Source: Tautonia sp040717455 (lineage in GTDB: Bacteria; Planctomycetota; Planctomycetia; Isosphaerales; Isosphaeraceae). Taken from it: DNA of 64,000 nt. Positions 44,482-51,992 of the stretch are shown one piece after another. Made by a program: the position numbers and the translations under genes. Numbering within the stretch: the stretch's first letter is position 1; every line of letters starts with the position of its first letter. Where the stretch lies: positions 310,001 through 374,000 of the forward strand of contig NZ_JBFEFH010000002.1 in NCBI RefSeq assembly GCF_040717455.1, written 5' to 3'. The notes below the pieces were generated by a model. That model made no database searches. It saw nothing but the letters and a program-made list of their open reading frames with translations, and was not told the DNA's origin.

Positions 44482-45681
44482 TCACTTCCTCCGTGCCGCC
44501 GCGGCCCGGGCCCGACGTGCGCGGCGGTTGGTGATCGGGACGGGAGCAGCCGCGGCCGGGATGTTGCGCACGGGCGGGGCGGCCGGTGTGATGTGAGGCG
44601 ATCGCGGGGCCGATTCGGGGCCGATGGGTTCGTTTCGCGCGGCCGATTCGGGGCCGATGGGTTCCTCTGAATCGGGGTGCGCGTGGGTGGCCGGGGCAAA
44701 AGCGTAGCGTGCCCCGGGCGAGTGGGCCTTGCCCTCCGGGGGACGCTGCGCGTTGCCCCCGCCCCCGATGGGTTCGTTTCGCGCGGCCGGTTCGGGGGCG
44801 ATGGGTTCGTTTCGCAAGGGGGGGCGGCAGGGTCGGGGGCCGGGAGGGGAGGAGGGGGCGGGTGCGGCGGCGGGGAGGGACTGCAGGCGGCGCAACTCGT
44901 TGAGGAACGAGGAGAAGCGTCGGCGGGCGTCGGCGGCGTAGCGTTCGAGGAGGCGGATGGGGGCGGGGTCCTCGGCGTTGAGGCCGAGCTCGGCGTCGAG
45001 CCGGGCGCGGTCGTCTCGGGTGTCGAGGACGGTTTCCAGGCGATCGCGGAGGGCGGCGACCGCCTCGGCGACCAGGGCCAGGCCGGGCCCGGGGCCGGAG
45101 TCGTCGGGGGCGAGATCCCAGGGTCCGAGGCCGTCTCGGGCGTCGATCGGCAGGCCGAGCAGGTCGAGCATGGTCGACCAGGCGGCGGGCGTCCACCCCT
45201 GGCGGGTCGTCAGCGAATCGGCCACCTCGGCCCAGCGGTCGAGGAGCCATCGCACGCCGTGCTTGGTTTGGAGCAGGATCGGCTGGATCCGGTCCGGCTG
45301 CCGGGCCAGCGTCGCGGCGACTTGGGCGGCCTCGGCGGCGCGGTCGTCGTCCCAGAGTTCCGAGGCGCGGAGGGCGTGCTCCTCCCTCGCGGCGAGGATG
45401 CGGGCGTTGCAGGCATCGAGCCGCACCGACTCGGCCACGAGCTGCGCAAAGGCCCAGATCTGCGCCTCCCCCTCGGGGCGGTAGTCCGCCTTCCAGGTGG
45501 TCGTGCGCCGCTCGATCGCCTCGGCCATCTCGGCGGTCGGGTGCGTGCCGACCTTCGACAAGCCGTGCGTCCGGGCGTTCTGGCTGGATCGTTGTTTCCC
45601 CCCGCTCGACCTCGGGCCGGTCGATCGCAGGGCGTTGAGGCGGTTGGCCAGGGTCTGCTTCAGGCTCAGGGGGCGTGTCAT
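44482..45681 (-). CDS. Hypothetical protein with HGL-type N-terminus and repeat-derived C-terminus
   Basis: The 399-residue product starts MTRPLSLKQTLANRLNALRS, followed by STGPRSSGGKQRSSQNARTH and GL, a pattern widely seen in uncharacterised planctomycete and acidobacterial proteins. A helical middle (residues 50-270) has no known domain. From about residue 285 the protein is RNEPIGPE-type repeats. The stretch coded by 44685-44760 is a degenerate GGGTGGCCGGGGC palindrome read in frame. The true functional part probably ends before the repeats. Confidence 0.65.
   Translation of the reverse strand: MTRPLSLKQTLANRLNALRSTGPRSSGGKQRSSQNARTHGLSKVGTHPTAEMAEAIERRTTTWKADYRPEGEAQIWAFAQLVAESVRLDACNARILAAREEHALRASELWDDDRAAEAAQVAATLARQPDRIQPILLQTKHGVRWLLDRWAEVADSLTTRQGWTPAAWSTMLDLLGLPIDARDGLGPWDLAPDDSGPGPGLALVAEAVAALRDRLETVLDTRDDRARLDAELGLNAEDPAPIRLLERYAADARRRFSSFLNELRRLQSLPAAAPAPSSPPGPRPCRPPLRNEPIAPEPAARNEPIGGGGNAQRPPEGKAHSPGARYAFAPATHAHPDSEEPIGPESAARNEPIGPESAPRSPHITPAAPPVRNIPAAAAPVPITNRRARRARAAAARRK
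44685..44760. repeat. GGGTGGCCGGGGC-family palindrome, copy D, inside a coding frame
   Basis: The left arm GGGTGGCCGGGGCAAAAGCG and a degenerate right arm ending CGCTGCGCGTTGCCCCC lie within the 3' part of the hypothetical gene at 44482-45681. Tandem copies of a GGCCGATTCGGGGCCGATGG unit flank it at 44607-44665, with related copies near 44766-44812. Confidence 0.7.
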
Positions 45682-46171
45682 GTGAAGATGCCTTCGTGTT
45701 GCTCGTGGTGCGTTCGATCGAGGTGGTGGGATGGCTCCGACTCCCTTCGCGTCCCTCCGGCCTTCGAGCCCTGTCGCCCGGTCGCCGGCGCCTCCGTTCG
45801 GTCCGATCCCCCGAGCGGGGCCGGACCCTTCCTGTCTGATAAGATCAGGAAATCGGGGAGGCTTAATTGCGTTTTTCTGGGGCGATTGTGTGATGGGGGT
45901 GAATTGAGGGGGTGCGATCCTCGTTCTTCGAGGAGTTCTCGCGGGGCGGTGCGACGGGGAAGGAGGCGACTTCGGCCGCGCCCGTTCGCCGAAGTCTCGA
46001 TTGTGCTTGCATCAACGCAACGAATGCGGGAAAATCAGGCCGATGGGGTGAGGTGGGTGTTCCGTCGTGATGTTCCAAGACGTTTCGATCGGGTTCGAGG
46101 ACGATGATGGGGAATAGATTCGTCGATTCTGGTGAGGGGTCTGGTCGAGTCGTAGATACGGAGTGAGTTCG
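45682..46171. other. Intergenic stretch, 490 bp, no gene seen
   Basis: This gap lies between divergent genes. GC drops from about 45830 onward. No palindrome of the main family occurs. Promoters for the gene at 44482-45681 and the one at 46172 are expected here but not recognised. Open frames on the minus strand (46020-46290) have no plausible protein features. Confidence 0.4.
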
Positions 46172-46531
46172 GTGGCGAAGGTGGTATGTCCATATTGCAG
46201 TCGCATGTTGACAGTTGAGTCGCAAACGGCTCCTGCGACGTGCGATGGTTGCGAGCGGCAATTCGATCCCACGAAGGTCCGATTCGAGCGAGCAACTCTT
46301 AAAAAGCGACTTGCTGGATGGTTTCTGATCGCCGTGGGCATGCTATCGCTGTTGGGCGGCCTATCGGAGGCCATACGGTACGACTTTCAAGACTACGACA
46401 TCGTTATGACTTTAATTTTCACATTTTTGCCGCCGATCATTGCGATCTTCGTGGGATTGTCTCTCAAGAGAGGAAGCCTTGTGGTCGAAGGGAAACCGCC
46501 CGATCCCGATCTGAACTCGGTCGACGCCTAA
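46172..46531 (+). CDS. Zinc-ribbon protein with two membrane helices
   Basis: The 119-residue product starts at GTG 46172, with GGAG eight bases upstream (46160-46163). VVCPYCSRML and ATCDGCERQFD give a CxxC...CxxC zinc ribbon in the first 35 residues. Two hydrophobic helices follow, WFLIAVGMLSLLGGLSEAI and LIFTFLPPIIAIFVGLSL. Function is unknown. Its stop codon lies inside GCCTAAC, and its GC content is lower than the neighbourhood, suggesting acquired DNA. Confidence 0.72.
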   Translation: MAKVVCPYCSRMLTVESQTAPATCDGCERQFDPTKVRFERATLKKRLAGWFLIAVGMLSLLGGLSEAIRYDFQDYDIVMTLIFTFLPPIIAIFVGLSLKRGSLVVEGKPPDPDLNSVDA

Positions 46532-46693
46532 CTGCTCTCATGGCCTCTGTTGCCAAGAACGCACCTCGCGGGCACCCGCTCGGCGGGTGGCCGGGGCAGA
46601 GCGAGTCTTCGAGCGTGCCCCGGTGTGGGCAGCGGTCGCGGACCGGGGCACGAAGACGTTGCCCCGGCCACCCGACCGACCTCAGGTTAGGCG
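46525..46693 (+). other. Integron attC-like boundary (GCCTAAC ... GTTAGGC)
   Basis: GCCTAAC (46525-46531, overlapping the stop codon) and GTTAGGC (46687-46693, ten bases before the next start) are the R'' and R' core sites of classical attC recombination sites. They enclose an 89-bp palindrome. The inner L''/L' boxes are not clearly complementary, and the 169-bp length is large, so the identification is tentative. Confidence 0.35.
46585..46673. repeat. GGGTGGCCGGGGC-family palindrome, copy E (89 bp)
   Basis: GGGTGGCCGGGGCAGAGCGA at the left and GCCCCGGCCACCC at the right, with inner stem GTGCCCCGG / CCGGGGCAC. It lies 54 bp after the zinc-ribbon gene. Copies G and H have the same length and the same centre (GTGGGCAGCGG-like). 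Confidence 0.85.
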
Positions 46694-46702
46694 GTGTTCC
46701 CC

Positions 46703-47071
46703 ATGCGTCTCCTCGGCAGCCTCACCGAAGACGACATCCGGCGGCGGCTGTCCGCCTCCAATGCCGCTCTCCGTGCCGGGAACAACCCATTACTTCGGGC
46801 GGCGCTGCTCTCCTGCGGCGTCGACCTCAGAACCGCCTTCGTGCTCCACTGGATCCCCGAGCAGGCCGAGGACATCTACACTGTCCTCGACGGCACCCGG
46901 CAGGTGCTCACCATCGAGTTGGCTAGGGGCGATTCCAGCGAGCCAACCGAGGTCGATGCGATTCCCCTCGCCGACTACAGCGAGGCGGTCGCCAGGGGCT
47001 CGCGGTCGGAGCGCTTGCAATTCGCTGTGGCGATGGACCTGCTCCGCGAGGCGTCCGACGACTCCGCCTAA
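46703..47071 (+). CDS. Small hypothetical protein in a cassette-like setting
   Basis: The 122-residue soluble protein (MRLLGSLTEDDIRRRLSASN; AFVLHWIPEQAEDIYTVLDG) has no recognised domain. It is acidic and mixed alpha/beta by eye, with a pattern like small immunity-type proteins, but that is only an impression. GTTAGGC ends ten bases before ATG 46703, and the stop codon lies in GCCTAAC (47066-47072), followed by a perfect palindrome. Confidence 0.6.
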   Translation: MRLLGSLTEDDIRRRLSASNAALRAGNNPLLRAALLSCGVDLRTAFVLHWIPEQAEDIYTVLDGTRQVLTIELARGDSSEPTEVDAIPLADYSEAVARGSRSERLQFAVAMDLLREASDDSA

Positions 47072-47072
47072 C

Positions 47073-47175
47073 CGCCGGGTGCCCCGGGTTCCGCGCAGCG
47101 GACCCCGGGCAGAGCCGCATGGGTCTGCCGATCCCGCGCCCGGGGTCCGCTGCGCGGAACCCGGGGCACCCGGCG
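47073..47175. repeat. Perfect 38-bp-arm palindrome, copy F
   Basis: The arms 47073-47110 and 47138-47175 are exact inverted copies (core GGTGCCCCGGGTTCCGCGC), with a 27-nt loop. It starts two bases after the upstream stop codon and could end transcription. It shares GTGCCCCGG with the main family but has a different inner stem. The rest of 47176-47448 has a smaller GGCATGGCCACG-type hairpin and no gene. Confidence 0.9.
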
Positions 47176-47448
47176 CTGCAAGCGGCGCACCGCTGAGCGG
47201 CGGAGAGGCGGGGTGGCATGGCCACGGCTTCGTCGCCATGGCCGGGCGGCCAGGCGAGCCGGGCTATGCCCACCTCCCCGTGGGCATGGTACCAGGCAAC
47301 GCACTTGTACGGTTATCAGTGCCACACGACCGCGGCGGTTTCGGGTAACATCAGGCGTTCTCTCGGCGAGCCGGTCCGCTGAGCTTGGCTATTCAACGGT
47401 TCGGGTTCTCACGATGTTTGGCTCCTCTGATAGCCTGTCTGTCGCGGC

Positions 47449-47537
47449 GGGTGGCCGGGGCAGAGCGAGTCTTCGAGCGTGCCCCGGTGAGCGCAGCGGT
47501 TGCGGACCGGGGCACGAAGACTTTGCCCCGGCCACCC
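47449..47537. repeat. GGGTGGCCGGGGC-family palindrome, copy G (89 bp)
   Basis: Nearly identical to copies E and H, including the GAGTCTTCGAGCGTGCCCCG left arm and CCGGGGCACGAAGACTTTGC right arm. No gene precedes it directly. It lies about 100 bp before the antitoxin-like gene. Confidence 0.85.
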
Positions 47538-47637
47538 GCCCGGTGCTCTGGGCCTGGTCGGGCGGGCGGGGTACGATGGATGGAAGCGGGAGCAGCCCGC
47601 GTGGACGTGACGTAATCCCCGGCGAGGCGGGCGACTG

Positions 47638-47955
47638 ATGGACTATCAATCCGTGCTCAGGGCGGTCGAGTCATTGCCGATCGATGATCGCATCCGGCTG
47701 GTTCAGGACGTCTGGGAGCGGCTCGGCGATCAAGGCCACGAGCTGGAACTGACCGAGGAGATGAAGGCCGAGCTTGATCGACGGGTCGAGGAACTGGACC
47801 GCAATCCCGATGCGGGCATCCCCTGGGACGTGGTCAAGGCCCGAGCCCTGGGGCACCCGGCGGGATGGAACTCATCGTGCGGGCCTGGCTCTTCTACCCC
47901 GCGTCCTTCATCGCCGGCGCGGTCGCCGAGATGGCCGTCTCTTCGATTGCCATGA
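47638..47955 (+). CDS. Addiction-module antitoxin-like protein with an abnormal C-terminus
   Basis: The first 75 residues (MDYQSVLRAVESLPIDDRIR through AELDRRVEELDRNPDAGIPW and DVVKAR) match the TIGR02574 putative addiction-module component, normally about 75 residues long and paired with a ParE/RelE toxin. Here the frame runs on for 30 Pro/Ser-rich residues with no family resemblance, so the original stop has probably been lost. The downstream toxin start is visible but the toxin body is missing. Confidence 0.7.
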   Translation: MDYQSVLRAVESLPIDDRIRLVQDVWERLGDQGHELELTEEMKAELDRRVEELDRNPDAGIPWDVVKARALGHPAGWNSSCGPGSSTPRPSSPARSPRWPSLRLP

Positions 47956-48002
47956 GGATCGCCGCCCATCGACGACCCGGGGCGAAGGATTCGTCGGCCT
48001 GA
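47865..48002 (+). pseudogene. Possible truncated toxin gene after the antitoxin
   Basis: ATG 47865 overlaps the antitoxin end and begins MELIVR, a common start for ParE-type toxins. The remaining 39 residues (AWLFYPASFIAGAVAEMAVS onward) have no toxin features. The frame ends in GCCTGAC, and the next bases (GGCTCTCATGGCCTCTG) resemble those after the zinc-ribbon gene. It may be a deletion remnant. Confidence 0.35.
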
Positions 48003-48132
48003 CGGCTCTCATGGCCTCTGCTGACCGTTGACGGGCCGCGGCGGGGTAGCATGGCCACCCGGCGCGGCGTTTCGTTCACGAGTACGACGAATGGTTCGTC
48101 GACTCCGGGTGAGGCGGCAGGTTGACGCACCG

Positions 48133-48597
48133 ATGACGCACGACATCCTCGGCGAGATCCGACGACCCGGCGGCGATGGCTTCGACGGCGCGGCAACCAT
48201 CCGGCACGGCCGACGCGCCATCAGCATTCGGATGGATCGCGACGATCAGCCGTTCGAGGTGACTCTCGAACTCGCCGCGGAAGTCGTCCGCCGCCTCCCG
48301 GAACTCGACAAGATCGCCAAGGGGATCGCTGTCGCCGACCTTCGCGAGACCTACAACAATGGCTGGAACGAGTACGATGAGGTGCGGGAAGACGGCTCCC
48401 TGGGGGCAGTCTCGAATCCGCAGCTCTCCGAAGCCGAATTCGAGGCGAAGTTGTCGCTGAACGCCGTCAATGTCACCGGCGGAAGGGTGTTGGACTTCTT
48501 CTACGATGACGAGGGGATGTTCTGGGGCCACAGCGTCGTCGTCACGTCGCTCAATGGGCCCGATCTCGGTGGGGCGCACGCAGAACTTCTCGGGTAG
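48133..48597 (+). CDS. DUF2262 domain protein
   Basis: The 154-residue protein matches the DUF2262 pattern: a beta-rich N-terminus with AISIRMDRDDQPFEVTLELA, ETYNNGWNEYD, LSEAEFEAKLSLNAVNV, and a C-terminal FFYDDEGMFWGHSVVVTSLN. Members are small soluble proteins of unknown role, often in accessory regions, sometimes resembling immunity proteins. ATG 48133 is preferred. A family palindrome begins nine bases after the stop. Confidence 0.75.
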   Translation: MTHDILGEIRRPGGDGFDGAATIRHGRRAISIRMDRDDQPFEVTLELAAEVVRRLPELDKIAKGIAVADLRETYNNGWNEYDEVREDGSLGAVSNPQLSEAEFEAKLSLNAVNVTGGRVLDFFYDDEGMFWGHSVVVTSLNGPDLGGAHAELLG

Positions 48598-48605
48598 TCT
48601 GCGGC

Positions 48606-48694
48606 GGGTGGCCGGGGCAGAGCGAGGCTTCGAGCGTGCCGCGGTGTGGGCAGCGGTCGCGGACCGGGGCACGAAGACTTTGCACCGGCCACCC
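48606..48694. repeat. GGGTGGCCGGGGC-family palindrome, copy H (89 bp)
   Basis: Same length and layout as copies E and G. Two changes (GTGCCGCGG, TTTGCACCGG) weaken the stems. It starts nine bases after the DUF2262 stop codon, so it would lie in the 3' end of that transcript. Confidence 0.85.
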
Positions 48695-48862
48695 GCCGCC
48701 GAGCACGGGGGAGGTCGCCGGTGCGCCCCGATCGGCCGTGGACTAGAGTCGTCATAGGGGCGGTCGAGGGCGGTGCCAGGGGAGTTCGAGTGCTGCCTTG
48801 GGGCGGGCCCACGGCGGCCTTGAGGTCTTGAGGGATCGCAAGCGTCGGCCTGGGGCATCGCT

Positions 48863-49468
48863 GTGCGCAGAAACTACGTGCTGATTGACTACGAGAATGT
48901 TCAGCCCGAGTCGTTGAACGGGCTCGACGCCGAACACTTCAGGGTGCTCCTGTTCGTGGGGGCCGCTCAGACGAAGGTGTCGTACGAGATCGCCGAGGGG
49001 ATGCAGCGGCTCGGGTCACGCGCCCAGTACGTCAAGATGGCGGGCAATGGGTCGAACGCGCTGGATTTCCACATCGCGTTCTACATCGGGTATCTTGCGG
49101 CCAATGATCCCACGGCGTTCTTCCACATCATCTCGAAGGACACGGGATTCGATCCGCTGGTCCGGCATCTCAAGGGCAACAAGGTGTTCGTCGTTCGTTC
49201 GGACGCGATTGAGGACATCACGCTGGTGAAGGTGGCGAACTCGAAGACCCTTCCCGATCGGGTCGCGGTCCTGGTCGCCGACCTGAAGAAGCGAGGCGCG
49301 GCCAGGCCGAAAACGGTCAAGACGCTGACGAGCACCGCGGCCGCCGTCTTCCGGAAGCAACTGGAGGAACAGGAGCTTGCCGGATTGATCGGCGAGTTGC
49401 AGCGGCGTGGCGTCATCGGCATCCACGAGGAGAAGGTTTCCTATGCGTTGCCGGAAGGCGATGCCTGA
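48863..49468 (+). CDS. PIN-like domain protein (PIN_7 type)
   Basis: The 201-residue protein starts at GTG 48863. RRNYVLIDYENVQPESLNGL supplies the first acidic residues of a PIN/NYN-type nuclease. LLFVGAAQTKVSYEIAEGMQ, GSNALDFHIAFYIGYLAAND and HIISKDTGFDPLVRHLKG supply the others, a full set as in PIN_7. The C-terminal 60 residues are basic and helical and may bind nucleic acid. A role as an RNase is plausible. It ends a run of small same-strand accessory genes. Confidence 0.8.
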   Translation: MRRNYVLIDYENVQPESLNGLDAEHFRVLLFVGAAQTKVSYEIAEGMQRLGSRAQYVKMAGNGSNALDFHIAFYIGYLAANDPTAFFHIISKDTGFDPLVRHLKGNKVFVVRSDAIEDITLVKVANSKTLPDRVAVLVADLKKRGAARPKTVKTLTSTAAAVFRKQLEEQELAGLIGELQRRGVIGIHEEKVSYALPEGDA

Positions 49469-49719
49469 TGGCTGTCCCGGCCGCTGGCGTCGTGAGCACG
49501 CCGAGGATGGGTCGTGGTCTGACCTGGCCGGGGTCCCGGGGGGGACCTCGAAGTGGGAGCCTCGGGTGATCCGGAATGGGCGGGGAGGTGGTACAATGGG
49601 AGGCTCGACGGCTTCGGATCGCGAGGGGAAAGGGGAAGGCAAGCCAGGCCCCGAGCCTTCGGGATTGCGAGGGGAATTGACGGTGACCGGACGAACCTTT
49701 CGCATCGGGTCCTACGACC

Positions 49720-50604
49720 ATGAGCACTCCGCAGCAGCAGAGCGACACCCCGGGCCTTGAGTTCGTGATCGACGCCACCCGGGAGGGCTTCGAGCAGGAG
49801 GTGATCGAGCGGTCGAAGTCGGTGCCGGTGGTGGTCGACTTCTGGGCCGAGTGGTGCGGGCCGTGCCGGAGGCTCGGCCCGTTGCTGGAGAAGCTGGCGC
49901 ACGAATATGAGGGGAAGTTCATCCTGGTGAAGGCGGATACGGAGCAGCTGGGGGACATCGCCTCGGCCTTCGGCGTGCAGGGGATCCCGGCGGTCTTCGG
50001 CCTGAGGGACGGGCAGATCGTCGACGGGTTCGTCGGGCTGCAGTCGGAGGGCGTGATCCGGGACTTCATCGGCCGATTGCTGCCGACGCCGGCGCAGGCG
50101 ATCGCCGCCGAGGCCGCGGCGCTGGAGGGATCGGAGCCGGCCTCGGCCGAGGCGAAGTATCGGGAGGCGCTGGGGCTGGACCCGCGCGAGGTGAAGGCGA
50201 AGATCGGCCTGGCCCGCGTGCTGGAGGCGCAGGGAAAGACCGACGAGGCCGCGAGCTTGATCGCCGAGCTGGAAGGGCGGGGCTACCTGGAGCCGGAGGC
50301 CGAGGCCGTGAAGGCCCGACTGGCGCTGGATGCCGCCGCGGCCGACGCGGGCGACCTGGCCTCGGCCCGGGCCGAGGCCGAGGCGAACCCGGACGACCTG
50401 CACGCCCGCTTCCGCCTGGCCGAGGCGCTGGCCGCGTCGGGCCAGCATGAGGAGGCGCTGGGCGTGTGCCTGGACCTGGTGGAGCGCGACCGCCGCGGGG
50501 TCGGCGAGCAGGCGAGGCAGACGATGCTCGCGGTCTTCAACCTGCTGCCGCCGGACGACCCGATCGCGACCGAGTATCGCCGGAAGCTGTCGTTCGCGCT
50601 TTGA
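49720..50604 (+). CDS. CnoX-like thioredoxin with TPR region
   Basis: The 294-residue protein has a thioredoxin domain with active site WAEWCGPCRRLGP and the cis-Pro motif GIPAVFGLRDG. It is followed by about 170 residues of helical tetratricopeptide-like repeats (AEAKYREALGLDPREVKAKI; ARVLEAQGKTDEAASLIAEL). This is the CnoX/YbbN layout, a chaperone-type thioredoxin. The intact CxxC suggests redox activity, unlike the E. coli protein. It would be cytoplasmic. Confidence 0.9.
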   Translation: MSTPQQQSDTPGLEFVIDATREGFEQEVIERSKSVPVVVDFWAEWCGPCRRLGPLLEKLAHEYEGKFILVKADTEQLGDIASAFGVQGIPAVFGLRDGQIVDGFVGLQSEGVIRDFIGRLLPTPAQAIAAEAAALEGSEPASAEAKYREALGLDPREVKAKIGLARVLEAQGKTDEAASLIAELEGRGYLEPEAEAVKARLALDAAAADAGDLASARAEAEANPDDLHARFRLAEALAASGQHEEALGVCLDLVERDRRGVGEQARQTMLAVFNLLPPDDPIATEYRRKLSFAL

Positions 50605-50649
50605 TGGGTGTTCATTTCCTTGGCTTTTTTTGACGAATCGATTCGACCG

Positions 50650-51933
50650 ATGTCTTCACCGCTCCGCGACGCCATCGCCCGGGGGCTTGAGCCCGGGGCC
50701 GACCTCGCCGCCGCCATCCACGAGCTGGGGGATTATCCCCTGCGCACCGCCGAGGACGCGGAGGCCGTCTGCGAGGCGCTCGAACGCCTGCCGGCCGAGC
50801 CCGAGCCGGACGACCAGGCGACCCGGTCGCCCTTGCACGCGGTCCTGGGGATCTTGCAGGCGATCGAGACGCGGGAGGCGTATGAGGTGGTCGCCGAGCG
50901 GGGGATCCCCCGGCTGGCGGCGGTGGTGACGGAGCACTTGCGGTCGCCCGAGGCGGCGACGCCGTCGAGGCGGGAGGTGATCGCCTTCGCCCTGAAGGTA
51001 CTCGGCCTGTATCGCGTGCCCGAGGCGATCGGGCCGATTGCCGAGGCGGCCCGGTGTCCGGGCGTGGATGAGGCGTACCTCTGGGAGGTGATCTTCCGGA
51101 CCTTCGATGCGCAGCACCCGCTGCGGTTGCCGCTCTGCGACCGCCTGCGCGACCCGTTGCCGAAGGGGTTCGCCGGGATCACCTACCTCGACTTCGCCAA
51201 CACGCTGGCCCGGGAAGGGTTCATCGATGACCATCCGTTTGACAACACCGAGGGGGTCGAGCGGCTGGTCGGGTTGCTGAGGGATTCGGACCCCGGGTCG
51301 TTCTCGAAGGCCCAGAGCGCCGCGGCGGCCTTGCCGTTTCTCGATCCGAGCGCTCGACAGCCCTTGATGGCCCTGGCGATGGATCACCCTGCGACGAGTG
51401 TGCAGATGGAGGGGGCCTGGGCGGCGGCGAAGCTGGGCAGCGAGGCGGGGATCCGCTTCCTGGGGCGGCTCTGCCTGGACGTGAACCACAGCCTCCAGGC
51501 GAGGCTTTACCTGCAGGAACTGGACCGGCACGAGGCGGTGCCGCCGAGGGCCCACGAGCCGAACTTCGAGGCGATGGCCAAGATGGTCGACTGGCTCGGG
51601 CACCCGATGGAGTTCGGCCGGGCTCCGGATGAGATTGCGCTGCTCGACACGAGGGAGCTGCTCTGGCCTCCGGCGAACGACATGAGGCGCCTCTGGCTCT
51701 TCCGCTATCGGTATGCCTCGGCCGGGCCCGATCAGGCGGAAACGGAGGGGGTGGGGATGGTCGGGTCGATCACCTTCTCCCTGTTCGGCGAGACGACGCC
51801 GAGCATGAGCCCGGAAGACATCTACGCGCTTCATTGTTGCTGGGAACTGAGTGTCGATGATGACCCGAGGGCGCCGGAGGCCCGGTCGATCGCGGCGGGG
51901 CGGGCCCTGCTCGGCTTCCCGTCGGGCGGGTGA
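50650..51933 (+). CDS. HEAT-repeat-type protein
   Basis: The 427-residue soluble protein consists largely of helical pairs. Examples are SFSKAQSAAAALPFLDPSAR and QMEGAWAAAKLGSEAGIRFL, resembling HEAT/PBS lyase repeats. The C-terminal 100 residues (LLWPPANDMRRLWLFRYRYA; GSITFSLFGETTPSMSPEDI) look like a separate domain. It follows cnoX after 45 bp, so the two may be cotranscribed. ATG 50650 is taken; a GTG at 50608 is an alternative start. Function is unknown. Confidence 0.78.
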   Translation: MSSPLRDAIARGLEPGADLAAAIHELGDYPLRTAEDAEAVCEALERLPAEPEPDDQATRSPLHAVLGILQAIETREAYEVVAERGIPRLAAVVTEHLRSPEAATPSRREVIAFALKVLGLYRVPEAIGPIAEAARCPGVDEAYLWEVIFRTFDAQHPLRLPLCDRLRDPLPKGFAGITYLDFANTLAREGFIDDHPFDNTEGVERLVGLLRDSDPGSFSKAQSAAAALPFLDPSARQPLMALAMDHPATSVQMEGAWAAAKLGSEAGIRFLGRLCLDVNHSLQARLYLQELDRHEAVPPRAHEPNFEAMAKMVDWLGHPMEFGRAPDEIALLDTRELLWPPANDMRRLWLFRYRYASAGPDQAETEGVGMVGSITFSLFGETTPSMSPEDIYALHCCWELSVDDDPRAPEARSIAAGRALLGFPSGG

Positions 51934-51992
51934 CGTCGGTGATCCCTGCAATTGAGCACATCAGCAAACATGGCATCGCCTGAGCCACGCCC

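Noticed and set aside
46020..46290. Minus-strand open frames upstream of the zinc-ribbon gene
   Set aside because: Composition is unlike a protein (His/Arg/Pro/Ser-rich) and they overlap the likely promoter and start of the plus-strand gene.
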